64,000 bases of DNA from Candidatus Microthrix parvicella Bio17-1 (lineage in GTDB: Bacteria > Actinomycetota > Acidimicrobiia > Acidimicrobiales > Microtrichaceae). Numbering within the stretch: the first letter of the stretch is position 1; each line of letters opens with the position of its first letter. The position numbers and the translations under genes were made by a program. The notes beneath the pieces are model-generated. The model searched no databases, had not been told where the DNA came from, and saw only the letters and a program-made list of their open reading frames with translations. This document shows, one piece after another, positions 45,137 to 54,280 of this stretch. Where the stretch lies: the NCBI RefSeq assembly GCF_000299415.1, contig NZ_AMPG01000001.1, positions 310,001 through 374,000 on the forward strand. Reading direction: 5' to 3'.

Positions 45137-46769
45137 CGGAGGGCTCCAGCGGGGTGTTGCCCAGGATCAGATCGGCAGCCTTCTCGGCCAGCATCATCAC
45201 CGGGGCGTAGATGTTCCCGTTGGTCACATACGGCATGGAAGAAGCATCCACCACCCGCAAGCCCTGCGTGCCGCGGACCCGCAACGTGTCCGGGTCCAAC
45301 ACCGATGTTTCGTCGGTACCCATACGGGCGGTACACGACGGATGCAACGCCGTCTCTGCGTCCTTGGCCACCCACTCCAGGATCTGCTCGTCCGTCTTCA
45401 CCGTCGGGCCGGGCGAGAGTTCGCCGCCATCAAAGGGCCCAAAGGCATCCTGGCTCAAAATATTGCGGGTCACCCGGATCGCCTCCACCCACTCACGCCG
45501 GTCCTGTTCGGTCGACAGGTAGTTGAACCGGATCGCCGGGTGTGTCCGCGGGTCGGTACTGGTGATCCTCACGGTGCCCCGCACGTCGGAGTACATCGGC
45601 CCGACGTGCACCTGATAGCCGTGCCCCTTGGTTGGGGTGGTGCCGTCGTAGCGGATCGCAAGCGGAAGGAAGTGGTACATGAGGTTGGGGTAGGCCACCT
45701 CATCGTTGCTGCGCACAAACCCGCCGGCTTCGAACTGGTTGGAGGTGGCCGGGCCCTTGCGGAACAGCCATTGGAGGCCGATCCACGGGCGCCGCCACTT
45801 GGACAGGTGAGGCTGCATCGACACCGGCTGGGTCGACGAGTGCTGGATGTACACCTCCAGGTGGTCCTGCAGGTTGGCGCCGACACCGGGCACGTCGGCA
45901 ACCACGTCAATCCCGAGACTCCGCAGATGTTCCGCTTCGCCCACGCCGGAGAGCTGGAGCAGTTGCGGCGAGTTGAACGCGCCTCCGCACAGGATCACCT
46001 CGGCTGCGTTGGCGGTGTGGCGTTTGCGCCCGGCGGTGAAGTTGACCCCGGTGGCGCAGGTACCGTCGAAGTTGATGGTGGTGGCCATGGCCCGCGTGAC
46101 CACGGTGAGGTTGGTCCGGCTCATCACCGGGTGGAGGTAGGCCCGGGCTGCAGAGAGGCGGCGGCCCCTATGCACGTTGCGATCGAACTCGGCGAAACCC
46201 TCCTGCTGATAGCCGTTGACATCGCTGGTGCGGGGGTAGCCGGCCTGCCCCGTGGCCTCGAAGAACGCCTGGCACAGCGGGTTGGCTGCATCGGCCCGTT
46301 CGAGGATCAAGGGCCCGTCGTCGCCCCGATAGTCGTCGCCGCCCGCCAGGGTGGTCTCCATACGTTTGAAGTACGGCAGGCAGTGGGCGTAGTCCCAACG
46401 TTGCATGCCCGGGTCGGCCGCCCACCGCTCATAGTCCATCGGGTTGCCGCGCTGGAAGATCATCCCATTGATCGACGATGACCCACCCAGCACCTTGCCG
46501 CGAGCGTGGTACACCCGGCGCCCGCCCATGTGGGGCTCGGGTTCGGTCTCGTACTTCCAGTCGTAAAGGCGGCTGCCGATCGGAAACGAGAACGCCGCCG
46601 GCATGTGGATGAACACGTCCCACTTCGAGTCGTTACGGCCCGCCTCCAGCACCAGCACCTTGGTGGCCGGGTCGGCCGACAAACGGTTGGCCAACGCGGA
46701 GCCGGCGGAGCCGCCGCCGACGATCACGTAGTCCCAATCGGTCGACTCGATGTCGCTGGTGGTGCTCAT
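45111..46769 (-). CDS. betA: Choline dehydrogenase (GMC oxidoreductase)
   Basis: A 552-residue GMC flavoprotein. It has [18 protein letters not shown] (FAD loop), [37 protein letters not shown], and the catalytic His/Asn pair in HPSCTARMG and [20 protein letters not shown]. It oxidises choline to betaine aldehyde. The ATG at 46769 has an AGGAGG site; upstream in-frame codons have none. The betaine aldehyde dehydrogenase gene lies 55 bp upstream on the same strand, forming a betB-betA operon that makes the osmoprotectant glycine betaine. Other alcohol substrates of GMC enzymes remain possible. Confidence 0.87.
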   Translation of the reverse strand: MSTTSDIESTDWDYVIVGGGSAGSALANRLSADPATKVLVLEAGRNDSKWDVFIHMPAAFSFPIGSRLYDWKYETEPEPHMGGRRVYHARGKVLGGSSSINGMIFQRGNPMDYERWAADPGMQRWDYAHCLPYFKRMETTLAGGDDYRGDDGPLILERADAANPLCQAFFEATGQAGYPRTSDVNGYQQEGFAEFDRNVHRGRRLSAARAYLHPVMSRTNLTVVTRAMATTINFDGTCATGVNFTAGRKRHTANAAEVILCGGAFNSPQLLQLSGVGEAEHLRSLGIDVVADVPGVGANLQDHLEVYIQHSSTQPVSMQPHLSKWRRPWIGLQWLFRKGPATSNQFEAGGFVRSNDEVAYPNLMYHFLPLAIRYDGTTPTKGHGYQVHVGPMYSDVRGTVRITSTDPRTHPAIRFNYLSTEQDRREWVEAIRVTRNILSQDAFGPFDGGELSPGPTVKTDEQILEWVAKDAETALHPSCTARMGTDETSVLDPDTLRVRGTQGLRVVDASSMPYVTNGNIYAPVMMLAEKAADLILGNTPLEPSDVAWYRAN

Positions 46770-46824
46770 CTGCTGATCCTCCTGCCTCCGCTGAAGAAGC
46801 GAACGCTGTGGTCTCGTGCGCTCA

Positions 46825-48333
46825 TCAGTACGGCGCCTCGACATCGCCGGTCTCCACATAGACGGCCTTGCGTTGGGTGTAATGCTCGAATGCCGCCATC
46901 GAGTTCTCTCGCCCGATACCCGACCAGTTGACCCCTCCGAACGGCATCTCAATCGGGGTCAGGTTGTAATTGTTGATCCACACGGTTCCTGCTTGCAGCG
47001 CCGCCGCCACCCGATGCCCCCGGGAGAGGTCCCGGGTGAACACGCCGGCCGCCAACCCGTAGGGAGTGGCGTTGGCACGGGCGATCACCTCGTCCTCGTC
47101 ATCGAAGACGAGGACGGCCATGACCGGCCCGAAGATCTCGTCGGTGACGATCGTCATGGCGTCGGTGCATTCGGTAAACACGGTGGGCTCCACGAAGTAT
47201 CCGTCGGCCATGGCACCCTCGGTGCGGCGGGCTCCGCCGACGGCCACGGTGGCGCCGGCCGCCTTCCCGGCCGCCATATAGCCGGCGACCTTGGCCAGAT
47301 GATCGGCGCTGATCAGTGCCCCCACGTCGGTGGTCGGGTCCAGCGGGTCGCCCACCACCATCTTTTCGGTGCGCTCCACCAGCTTGGCGACGAACTCATC
47401 GTGGATGCCGGCCTGCACGAACACCCGGGTGCCGTTGGAGCACACCTCGCCCTGCGTGTAGAAGTTGCCCATCAGCGCACCCGAAACCGCGTTGTCGACG
47501 TCGGCGTCGTCGAAGACGACCAGCGGCGATTTGCCACCGAGTTCCAGGGTGACGGCCTTCAGCGTTTCCGCGGCCGCCGCCATGACCGCCTTGCCGGTGC
47601 CCACCTCACCGGTGAGGCTCACCTTGGCAACGTCCAGGTGGGCCACGAGCGCCCGTCCGGTTCGGGCGTCGCCCTGCACCACGTTGAACACCCCGGGAGG
47701 GACGCCCGCCTCGGTATAGATCGCCGCCAATTCCAGCGCCGACAACGGGGTCAGCTCGGCCGGTTTGAAAACCATCGTGTTTCCGGCAGCCAACGCCGGA
47801 GCCGACTTCCAGCACGCGATCTGGATCGGATAGTTCCAGGCGCCGATGCCGGCACACACACCCAGCGGTTCGCGTCGCACGTAGACGAAGTTGTCGCCCA
47901 AGGTGACATGCTCGCCGGTCAACGTGGCTGCCGCCCCTGCGAAGTACTCGATGGCGTCGGCCCCGGACAGCACGTCCACTGTGGAGGCCTCGGCGATCGG
48001 CTTTCCGGTGTCGGCCACCTCGATGCGGGCCAACTCCTCGTTGCGTTCACGCAGCAGCGCCGCAGCCCGATTGAGGATGCGTCCCCGCTCGGCGCCGGTG
48101 CGGGCGGCCCAGGCAGGAAACGCCGCCCGGGCCGAGGCAACCGCCAGGTCGACGTCAGCATCGCTCGCCTGATGCACCTGAGCGAGCACCGCGCCGGTGG
48201 CCGGGTTGAACGTGGGAAACCGCTCTCCCGAGGTGGCGCCAGTCGTGTGACCATCGACATAGAGCTGGGCCTCCGCCTCAATTCCAGCCGTGCTCGCAGC
48301 GGTCGTTGATGGCTCACCGGGCGTATCGCTCAT
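46825..48333 (-). CDS. betB: Betaine aldehyde dehydrogenase
   Basis: A 502-residue aldehyde dehydrogenase with [52 protein letters not shown] (catalytic Glu), [13 protein letters not shown] (catalytic Cys) and [16 protein letters not shown]. The last is typical of betaine aldehyde dehydrogenases, which oxidise betaine aldehyde to glycine betaine with NAD(P). Its frame stays open upstream across the antisense strand of gcdH; the start at 48333 (MSDTPGEPS) is where family similarity begins. First gene of the betB-betA operon. Confidence 0.9.
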   Translation of the reverse strand: MSDTPGEPSTTAASTAGIEAEAQLYVDGHTTGATSGERFPTFNPATGAVLAQVHQASDADVDLAVASARAAFPAWAARTGAERGRILNRAAALLRERNEELARIEVADTGKPIAEASTVDVLSGADAIEYFAGAAATLTGEHVTLGDNFVYVRREPLGVCAGIGAWNYPIQIACWKSAPALAAGNTMVFKPAELTPLSALELAAIYTEAGVPPGVFNVVQGDARTGRALVAHLDVAKVSLTGEVGTGKAVMAAAAETLKAVTLELGGKSPLVVFDDADVDNAVSGALMGNFYTQGEVCSNGTRVFVQAGIHDEFVAKLVERTEKMVVGDPLDPTTDVGALISADHLAKVAGYMAAGKAAGATVAVGGARRTEGAMADGYFVEPTVFTECTDAMTIVTDEIFGPVMAVLVFDDEDEVIARANATPYGLAAGVFTRDLSRGHRVAAALQAGTVWINNYNLTPIEMPFGGVNWSGIGRENSMAAFEHYTQRKAVYVETGDVEAPY

Positions 48334-48447
48334 ACGGCCGACCCTACCGGTCCTGGCTTCGGCACCGAACGTGTCGCAGCGCCGGCCGGGCGCCGACGAC
48401 GCAGGATTCGGCACCCTGCGAGCGGACCCACCGGTACGCTGCGAGCC

Positions 48448-49635
48448 ATGAGTCACCAGCCGCTTTCCCACCAGGTGAACCCTCGCGACGTGCTGGCGCT
48501 GGATGCGCTGTTGAACCAGGACGAGGTTCTGCTGCGCGATACCGTCCGACGGTTCGTCGGCGATCGGATCCTGCCCGAAGTCGCCGACTGGTACGAGCGC
48601 GGCACGTTTCCCAAGGAGATGGCGCTCGAATTCGGCAGGCTTGGCCTGCTCGGCATGCACCTGGAGGGGTACGGCTGTGCCGGCACCAGCGCCACCGCCT
48701 ACGGGCTGGCCTGCCTGGAGCTGGAGGCGGGCGATTCCGGTGCCCGCAGCTTCGTATCGGTGCAGGGCAGCCTGGCGATGTTCCCCATCTGGGCCTTCGG
48801 GTCCGAGGACCAGAAGCAGCGCTGGCTGCCGGCGATGGCGACCGGCGAGGCAATCGGCTGCTTCGGGCTGACCGAACCCGACTCCGGCTCCGACCCCAGC
48901 TCGATGCGCACCTTCGCCAAGCAGCAGCCCGGCGGCGACTGGATCCTCAACGGCACCAAGATGTGGATCACCAACGGCTCGGTCGCCGACGTGGCCGTGG
49001 TGTGGGCGGGCACCGACGATGGGGTGCGCGGCTTTGTCGTCCCCACCGACACGCCCGGATTCTCGGCCCCGGAGATCCACCGGAAGGTGTCGCTGCGGGC
49101 GTCGATCACCTCCGAGCTGGTCATGGACAACGTGCGGCTTCCGGCCGACGCGGTGCTGCCCGGCGTACGAGGCATGAAGGGGCCGCTGTCGTGCCTCAAC
49201 GAGGCCCGATTCGGCATCCTCTTCGGTGCCTGCGGCGCCGCCCGTGCCTGTTACGAGGCGGCGTTGGACTACGCCGGCGAGCGGGTGCAGTTCGACCGGC
49301 CGATCTCGTCGTTCCAGCTGACCCAGCGCAAGCTGGTCGAGATGATGGTGGCGGTCCAACGGGGCACGCTCGTGGCGATGCACCTTGGCAGGATGAAAGA
49401 CGCCGGCACCCTGGCCACGCCGCACGTCAGCTTCGGCAAGATGGACAACGTGGCCATGGCCAGGGAGGTGGCCGGCACCGCCCGGTCGGTGCTGGGTGCC
49501 AACGGCATCACGCTGGAGTACCCGGTGATGCGCCACATGAACAACCTGGAGTCGGTGTACACCTACGAGGGCACCAACGAGATCCACACGCTGATCCTCG
49601 GCCAGGCCATCACCGGCCAGGCTGCCTTCTCATGA
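48448..49635 (+). CDS. gcdH: Glutaryl-CoA dehydrogenase
   Basis: A 395-residue acyl-CoA dehydrogenase of the GCDH subgroup. It has YGCAGTSATAYGLACLELE, SGARSFVSVQGSLAMFPIW, CFGLTEPDSGSDPSSM and the catalytic Glu in TYEGTNEIHTLILGQAITG. It oxidises and decarboxylates glutaryl-CoA to crotonyl-CoA in lysine and tryptophan breakdown. It is divergent from betB with a 114-bp gap and overlaps the next gene by ATGA. Confidence 0.88.
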   Translation: MSHQPLSHQVNPRDVLALDALLNQDEVLLRDTVRRFVGDRILPEVADWYERGTFPKEMALEFGRLGLLGMHLEGYGCAGTSATAYGLACLELEAGDSGARSFVSVQGSLAMFPIWAFGSEDQKQRWLPAMATGEAIGCFGLTEPDSGSDPSSMRTFAKQQPGGDWILNGTKMWITNGSVADVAVVWAGTDDGVRGFVVPTDTPGFSAPEIHRKVSLRASITSELVMDNVRLPADAVLPGVRGMKGPLSCLNEARFGILFGACGAARACYEAALDYAGERVQFDRPISSFQLTQRKLVEMMVAVQRGTLVAMHLGRMKDAGTLATPHVSFGKMDNVAMAREVAGTARSVLGANGITLEYPVMRHMNNLESVYTYEGTNEIHTLILGQAITGQAAFS

Positions 49636-50570
49636 GCGCCGAGACCGGACGTCCGCTGCCCGGTCACCCAACTCCCGGCCACCCAACCGCGATCATCACG
49701 TCGGCCGACGGCCTCGAGTTGGCGCTGTGGCACCTCGGCGGCGAGGGGCCGCCGCTGTTGCTGGCCCACGCCACCGGGTTTGCCGGCGGGATCTGGCAGC
49801 CGGTTGCCGCCCACCTGACCGACGGTGCCTCGTGCTGGGCGGTCGACTTTCGGGGCCACGGCCACTCCCCCGCCAAGCCGGACGACATGGTGTGGACCCG
49901 GGTTACCGAGGACGCCATCGCCGCCGCCGAGTACATCGTCGAGGCCACCGGCACCCCGGTCGGCGCCGCCGGGCACTCGATGGGCGGAGCAGCCGTGCTG
50001 GCTGCCGCCGCACGTCGCCCCGAGCTGTTCACCGCACTTTGGGCCTACGAGCCGATCATCTTTCCTCCCGCCGAGGAGCTGGGCATCCCTCCGGGAGCCG
50101 ACCTGCCCGACCCCGAGGACAGCCCGCTGGCGGTCGGCGCCCTGCGCCGCCGCTCAACCTTCGACAGTCGCATCGTGGCCCGCACCAACTTCTCCACCAA
50201 GGCCCCGCTCAACGTGTTCTCGGCGGCGGCGATGGAGGCCTACCTCACCTGGGGGTTCGCCCCGGCCGACCCCGCCTCGGATCAACCCGACGGGCCGATC
50301 TGCCTGCGCTGCACCCCCGAGGTGGAATCCCGCACCTACGTCGAGGGGTCGAGGCATTCGTTCTGGAGCGAGGTGCCCTCGATCGAACGTCCGGTCACTG
50401 TGGCACTGGGACGAGTCGAGAGCTTCACGCCGTCGGGCTTTGCCGGCCACATCGCCAATCACATCCCCGGCGCCATGCTGGAGCCGCACCCCGACCTGGG
50501 TCACTTCGGCCCCATGCAGGTGCCCGACGCCATCGCCGGCTCGATCACTGCAGCGTTGTTGCCGGTCTGA
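49632..50570 (+). CDS. Alpha/beta hydrolase
   Basis: A 312-residue alpha/beta-hydrolase-fold protein with LLLAHATGFAGGIWQPV (oxyanion region), DFRGHGHSP, the nucleophile elbow AGHSMGG (Ser116) and a C-terminal HPDLGHFGP carrying the catalytic His. The ATGA overlap with gcdH suggests joint expression, perhaps as a thioesterase or ester hydrolase on a related acyl compound. Substrate not predictable. Confidence 0.8.
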   Translation: MSAETGRPLPGHPTPGHPTAIITSADGLELALWHLGGEGPPLLLAHATGFAGGIWQPVAAHLTDGASCWAVDFRGHGHSPAKPDDMVWTRVTEDAIAAAEYIVEATGTPVGAAGHSMGGAAVLAAAARRPELFTALWAYEPIIFPPAEELGIPPGADLPDPEDSPLAVGALRRRSTFDSRIVARTNFSTKAPLNVFSAAAMEAYLTWGFAPADPASDQPDGPICLRCTPEVESRTYVEGSRHSFWSEVPSIERPVTVALGRVESFTPSGFAGHIANHIPGAMLEPHPDLGHFGPMQVPDAIAGSITAALLPV

Positions 50571-50934
50571 CGGCGCGCCCGCAGTGATGGCACCCATGCT
50601 CGATCTGGGTGTGATCGCTGTGGACCGGGTCACAGCGATCACACCCAGATCGACCGCGGGTGGCTTTACTGTGCGGGCCGGACCGGCACTCAGCATGTCG
50701 GCCCCGTCCACCAAGTGCTCCTCAGCGCCGCCGTAGCCGGCAATGCCTGGGCATGGTCGCCGAGCAGCATCTCGGTGGCCAGACCAGCTGGTCAAGAGCC
50801 GGCGTCTGGTCGATGTGGGTCGCCATCGTCGCTTACCTGGTGCGGAGCGACCCTCAGCGACCTCTCGCAGCCCTATCGTGTCGGTTCGGCTGAGTTCGGC
50901 CGGCACTGTCACCGGGCTCCCATACCATGACCTC
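50571..50934. other. Intergenic region, 364 bp
   Basis: No convincing gene is seen in either strand; the open frames have no family features and poor codon pattern. The region holds a long perfect inverted repeat (50601-50652), probably ending the gcdH-hydrolase transcript, and presumably the promoter of the RecB-type nuclease gene. Nothing else recognisable. Confidence 0.6.
50601..50652. repeat. Perfect 22-bp inverted repeat with 8-bp spacer
   Basis: The left arm 50601-50622 and right arm 50631-50652 are exact reverse complements. The 8-base spacer GACCGGGT can add three more pairs. Only 30 bp after the hydrolase stop, it could act as a strong bidirectional terminator, but no T-tract follows and the arm length is unusual for one. 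It may also be a mobile intergenic palindrome or a protein-binding site. Confidence 0.9.
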
Positions 50935-51756
50935 ATGGCGTTCGACCTGCCCAAAACACTGAGCCCCTCCAAGGTCTCCACCTTCACCGACTGCGCGCTC
51001 TCATTTCGCTTCTCGGCCGTCGAGCGGCTGCCGGAGCCTCCATCGATTGCCGCCGAGCGGGGCACGCTGGTGCACCGGGCGCTCGAGCATCTCTATGTGT
51101 TGACGCCTGCCGACCGCACCCCCGATGCCGCAGCGGCGTGCCTCGACCAGGCCGCCCTGGAGGCCTGGGACGATCCCGATGTTCAGGCCCTGGGCCTGGA
51201 CGACGCCGGCAAAGCCACCTTCCAGGCAGAGGCCGCAGAGATGACCCAGCGCATCTTCATGCTGGAGGACCCCACCCGGGTCAACGCCGTAGGGCTCGAG
51301 CTGCGTATGGAGACCGAACTCGCGGGCACACGCCTCCGCGGCATCATCGACCGCCTGGAGCTCACCACCGACGGCGAACTGGTGGTCACCGACTACAAGA
51401 CCGGGCGGCCACCCTCCGAGCGCTACGAGCAGTCGAAGCTGGGCGGGGTGCATCTCTACTCGCTGTTGTGTGAACGGGTGCTGGGCCGACGACCCGCCCG
51501 GGTTCAGCTGCTGTTTCTCGGGAAGAACCCGCAGGCGATCATCGCCACCCCAAGCGAACAGTCCACCAAGGGGCTGGAACGTCGCGTGGGCGCAATTTGG
51601 ACGGCGGTCGTGCGGGCCTGCGAGCACGAGGACTTTCGCCCAAAGCCAGGCCCGCTGTGCAATTGGTGCGCGTTCGCCAAGTACTGCCCCACCCAGGGCG
51701 GAGACCCCGCTCAAGCGGCGGTCGAACTGGGTAGCAAGCCCACCCGCCCCAGCTGA
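50935..51756 (+). CDS. RecB-type PD-(D/E)XK nuclease with Fe-S cysteines
   Basis: A 273-residue stand-alone nuclease domain of the Cas4/AddB/RecB type. His47 (GTLVHRALEHLY), Asp139 (GIIDRLEL), Asp153 and Lys155 (VTDYKTGRPP) and the QxxxY-like YEQSKLGGVHLYSLL form the active site. Cys20 and the C-terminal trio Cys242, Cys245 and Cys251 are placed to hold a 4Fe-4S cluster. Such single-domain proteins are common in actinobacteria as RecB-family exonucleases with unproven roles in DNA repair. The ATG at 50935 gives the family N-terminus (LSPSKVSTFTDC). No Cas genes are nearby. Confidence 0.85.
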   Translation: MAFDLPKTLSPSKVSTFTDCALSFRFSAVERLPEPPSIAAERGTLVHRALEHLYVLTPADRTPDAAAACLDQAALEAWDDPDVQALGLDDAGKATFQAEAAEMTQRIFMLEDPTRVNAVGLELRMETELAGTRLRGIIDRLELTTDGELVVTDYKTGRPPSERYEQSKLGGVHLYSLLCERVLGRRPARVQLLFLGKNPQAIIATPSEQSTKGLERRVGAIWTAVVRACEHEDFRPKPGPLCNWCAFAKYCPTQGGDPAQAAVELGSKPTRPS

Positions 51757-51847
51757 CCGTGGCGCTCCCCACACCACGGGACTCCCTCGGGGAGCCTTGC
51801 GGTGCGAACCCTTCAGCCGGCCCGGCATCACGCGTACCATCACTCCG

Positions 51848-52507
51848 ATGAACGAATCGGTCATTCCTCCACTTCCTGGATTTGGCGAGCCGGTCAAGGC
51901 CGCACCGGAGCCAAAATCGGCAGGGCTCATCGGCGTTCCAGCGTGGGTCGACCACGTCGACGGCAGGATTGATTCGTGGTGGGACCGGCTGCGCGGTCAC
52001 GATCCGGTGGATCGCACGGTCTTTGGGCTGACGGAAGCGGCCAACCATGGCGTGCTGTGGGCGGTCCTTGGCGCAGCCCAGTCGCTGCCTCGCCAGGATC
52101 GCTGGAAACGGGCAGGCCGGTTCGCCGCTGCGCTGGGCGCCGAATCGGCACTGGTGAACGGACCACTCAAGGCCCTGGTGCTCCGCCCGCGACCCATCCC
52201 CCGATTTCGGGAATGGAGCCTGCGCACGCCCCGCACCTCGTCGTTCCCCAGCGGTCACTCAAGCTCGGCGTTCTGCGCTGCCGTGCTGCTGTCCGACGAC
52301 AGCGACGTGCCCAAGGAGGTGTGGTTCACCCTGGCCGGAGCCGTGGCGCTCAGCCGTGTGCATGTGGGCATTCATTGGATGTTGGACACCATCGGTGGCG
52401 GGCTGTTCGGCTACGCCATCGGCAAAATCGCTGTTCGGCTCGTTCCGCTTGAATCGCGTCGCACCGGCGACACACCGCCAAGAGCGACCTCCGGGGCTCA
52501 TCGGTAG
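51848..52507 (+). CDS. PAP2-family phosphatase
   Basis: A 219-residue protein with the three PAP2 phosphatase motifs: KALVLRPRP, PSGHSSSAFCAA and SRVHVGIHWMLDTIGG. Such enzymes dephosphorylate phosphatidate, undecaprenyl diphosphate or similar lipid phosphates at the membrane. Hydrophobic segments flank the motifs. The start at 51848 is the first ATG that leaves a reasonable N-terminus. The next gene is a WS/DGAT acyltransferase; a phosphatidate phosphatase followed by a DGAT would be the last two steps of triacylglycerol synthesis. Confidence 0.8.
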   Translation: MNESVIPPLPGFGEPVKAAPEPKSAGLIGVPAWVDHVDGRIDSWWDRLRGHDPVDRTVFGLTEAANHGVLWAVLGAAQSLPRQDRWKRAGRFAAALGAESALVNGPLKALVLRPRPIPRFREWSLRTPRTSSFPSGHSSSAFCAAVLLSDDSDVPKEVWFTLAGAVALSRVHVGIHWMLDTIGGGLFGYAIGKIAVRLVPLESRRTGDTPPRATSGAHR

Positions 52508-52541
52508 GCCATCACCCGGGACCGCCACCTACCATGCAGCC

Positions 52542-53948
52542 ATGGCACAGGTTGACGGCGAGCAGCGGTCAAGTACGCAGGTCCAGCGGATGAACAACCT
52601 CGAGTACCTCATGTGGCTGCTCGAGGCCGACCCGCTGCTGACCTCGCAGTTTGCCAACCTGACGATGCTCGACTCGGTGCCCGACATCGATCGCCTGCGG
52701 GCTCGGCTCGATCGGGCTGCGCAGATCGTTCCCCGCCTGCACCAGTGGGTGGAGGAGGCACCGGCGCGCATCGCAGCACCGTGCTGGCGGCCGGACGCCG
52801 ACTTCCATATCGACCATCACTTCCGGGTGACCGAACTCCCGGCGGAGTACCGGCGACCCGGCGGACTGGAGCGGTTTGCCTGTGCCCTCGACCAGGAGCC
52901 GCTCCATCGCGACCGACCATTGTGGGAGTTTGTGCTGATCACCGGCCTGGATGGGGACCGGGCGGCGATGGTTCAGCGCATGGATCACACGGTGACCGAT
53001 GGCGAGGGTGGTCTGCGCATGTCGATGGCCTTCATCGACCTGGAACGCGATGCCCCGGATCCGCCCCCGGTGGAACGGGCGACCGGATCCAGCGGTGGGG
53101 GGCTTCCACTTGGCAACCTGTTGGAGACCATTGGGCATTCGACCAGAAAGCGATGGAACTGGACGGTGTCCGGCATCGGCGAGGTGGTCGATCACGTACG
53201 ACACCCCACGCGTCTGGTCCAAACAGGGGCCGAGGTCATCGATGTGGCCGGGTCGCTGGCCCGCCAGGCCCGGAGCGTCGACCGGCGCCTCAGCCCGCTG
53301 TGGACCGAACGCTCGCAGGACCGATCGCTGGCCACCACCCAGTTCCCCCTTCAACGGGTGATCGACGCGTCACGGTCAGCCGGGGTGACCGTAAACGATC
53401 TCTTCACCACCGCCGTGGTGGAGGCGGCGGTCAACCTGCACATCGATGCAGGTACGGTTCCCACCGAGTTCCGTGCTGCAGTACCCATCAGCACCCGAGA
53501 CGGCGCATCCGGCGGCAACCTGTTTTCACCCACCCTCACCATCCTTCCGGCCTCACCCGACCTCTCCCCGGAGGAGCGCCTACACGCAGTGGCCGAGGTG
53601 ATGAACCGGGCCAAGAGCGAACGGTCGGTGGCCGCCATGGGGTCGCTGGCCGCTGGAGCCCGCCTGATGCCGACCACGGTGCTGACGCAGGTGGGCAAAT
53701 GGGTGACCTCCAACATCGACCTGGTGCTTTCCAACCTGCGGGCGGCGCCGTTCGACACGTTCATGGGGGGCGCGCTCGTGGAGGCCAACTACCCGATTGG
53801 GCCGCTCACCGGCGCAGCCGTCAACGTCACCACCATGAGCTATCGAGGCAGGATGGACATCGGCGTTCACACCGACAGCGCAGCGGTCCACAACGCAAAA
53901 GACTTTACTGACGGGATCTTGGCTGCCTTCGAGGCGCTCACCAGCTGA
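52542..53948 (+). CDS. Wax ester synthase/diacylglycerol acyltransferase
   Basis: A 468-residue WS/DGAT protein. It has NNLEYLMWLLEAD at the N-terminus, HRDRPLWEF (PLWE), the catalytic region MDHTVTDG (His149, Asp153) and VTVNDLFTTAVVEA (ND motif), plus a C-terminal VLSNLRAAP and NVTTMSYRG. These enzymes acylate diacylglycerol or fatty alcohols to make storage lipid. The canonical HHxxxDG has lost its first His (Asp148 here), though the second, catalytic one is kept. It follows the PAP2 gene by 34 bp. Confidence 0.83.
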   Translation: MAQVDGEQRSSTQVQRMNNLEYLMWLLEADPLLTSQFANLTMLDSVPDIDRLRARLDRAAQIVPRLHQWVEEAPARIAAPCWRPDADFHIDHHFRVTELPAEYRRPGGLERFACALDQEPLHRDRPLWEFVLITGLDGDRAAMVQRMDHTVTDGEGGLRMSMAFIDLERDAPDPPPVERATGSSGGGLPLGNLLETIGHSTRKRWNWTVSGIGEVVDHVRHPTRLVQTGAEVIDVAGSLARQARSVDRRLSPLWTERSQDRSLATTQFPLQRVIDASRSAGVTVNDLFTTAVVEAAVNLHIDAGTVPTEFRAAVPISTRDGASGGNLFSPTLTILPASPDLSPEERLHAVAEVMNRAKSERSVAAMGSLAAGARLMPTTVLTQVGKWVTSNIDLVLSNLRAAPFDTFMGGALVEANYPIGPLTGAAVNVTTMSYRGRMDIGVHTDSAAVHNAKDFTDGILAAFEALTS

Positions 53949-54002
53949 TCTGCAAGTTGACGGGCCGCTGAAGCGACCTCTCGCTGCGGTGAAACCGAGC
54001 GG

Positions 54003-54209
54003 TCAGTTGACCAGCGTGTCGCTTTCGAGCAGGCGGAGCAGCGTCCGCACATCCAGCAGGAGATCGGCCACTTCGCCGGAAGGCATCAGCCTGCGATCAT
54101 TGATGTCGCCCAGCCCACGGTCGACAAGGGCCTTGAGTTCGGCCAGGGTCGTCTCGGGAGTCGCGGCGGTGGTCGTGGCGGCTGCATCATCTACGGTCGT
54201 CTCGGTCAC
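54003..54209 (-). CDS. Small hypothetical protein
   Basis: A 68-residue acidic, helical protein when started at the GTG at 54209; a longer frame to 54290 would overlap the divergent gene. It has a Thr/Ala-rich N-terminus and a helix-rich remainder (TLAELKALVDRGLGDINDR, EVADLLLDVRTLLRLLESD). No family recognised. Ribosome-binding site weak, so it could be spurious. Confidence 0.45.
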   Translation of the reverse strand: MTETTVDDAAATTTAATPETTLAELKALVDRGLGDINDRRLMPSGEVADLLLDVRTLLRLLESDTLVN

Positions 54210-54280
54210 GTCCGGCAGTCTATGCGGGAATCCGAACGTGACCAGCACCCCACCGAGCGGTCGCCCGGTACGGTCCGGCC

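Noticed and set aside
45003-48309. Two long plus-strand open frames of nearly 500 residues opposite betA and betB
   Set aside because: They mirror the real genes in a high-GC context and show no domain or ribosome-binding site.
48334-49587. Long upstream extension of the betB frame across the antisense strand of gcdH
   Set aside because: The extra 418 residues have no family similarity and are the complement of a clear acyl-CoA dehydrogenase; the true start is at 48333.
50935-51756. Cas4 identity for the Fe-S nuclease
   Set aside because: Motifs are shared with Cas4, but no CRISPR array or other cas gene is present and the protein matches solo RecB-type nucleases equally well.
52613-53911. 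A 432-residue frame overlapping the WS/DGAT gene
   Set aside because: Arg/Gly/His-rich shadow of the acyltransferase in another frame.
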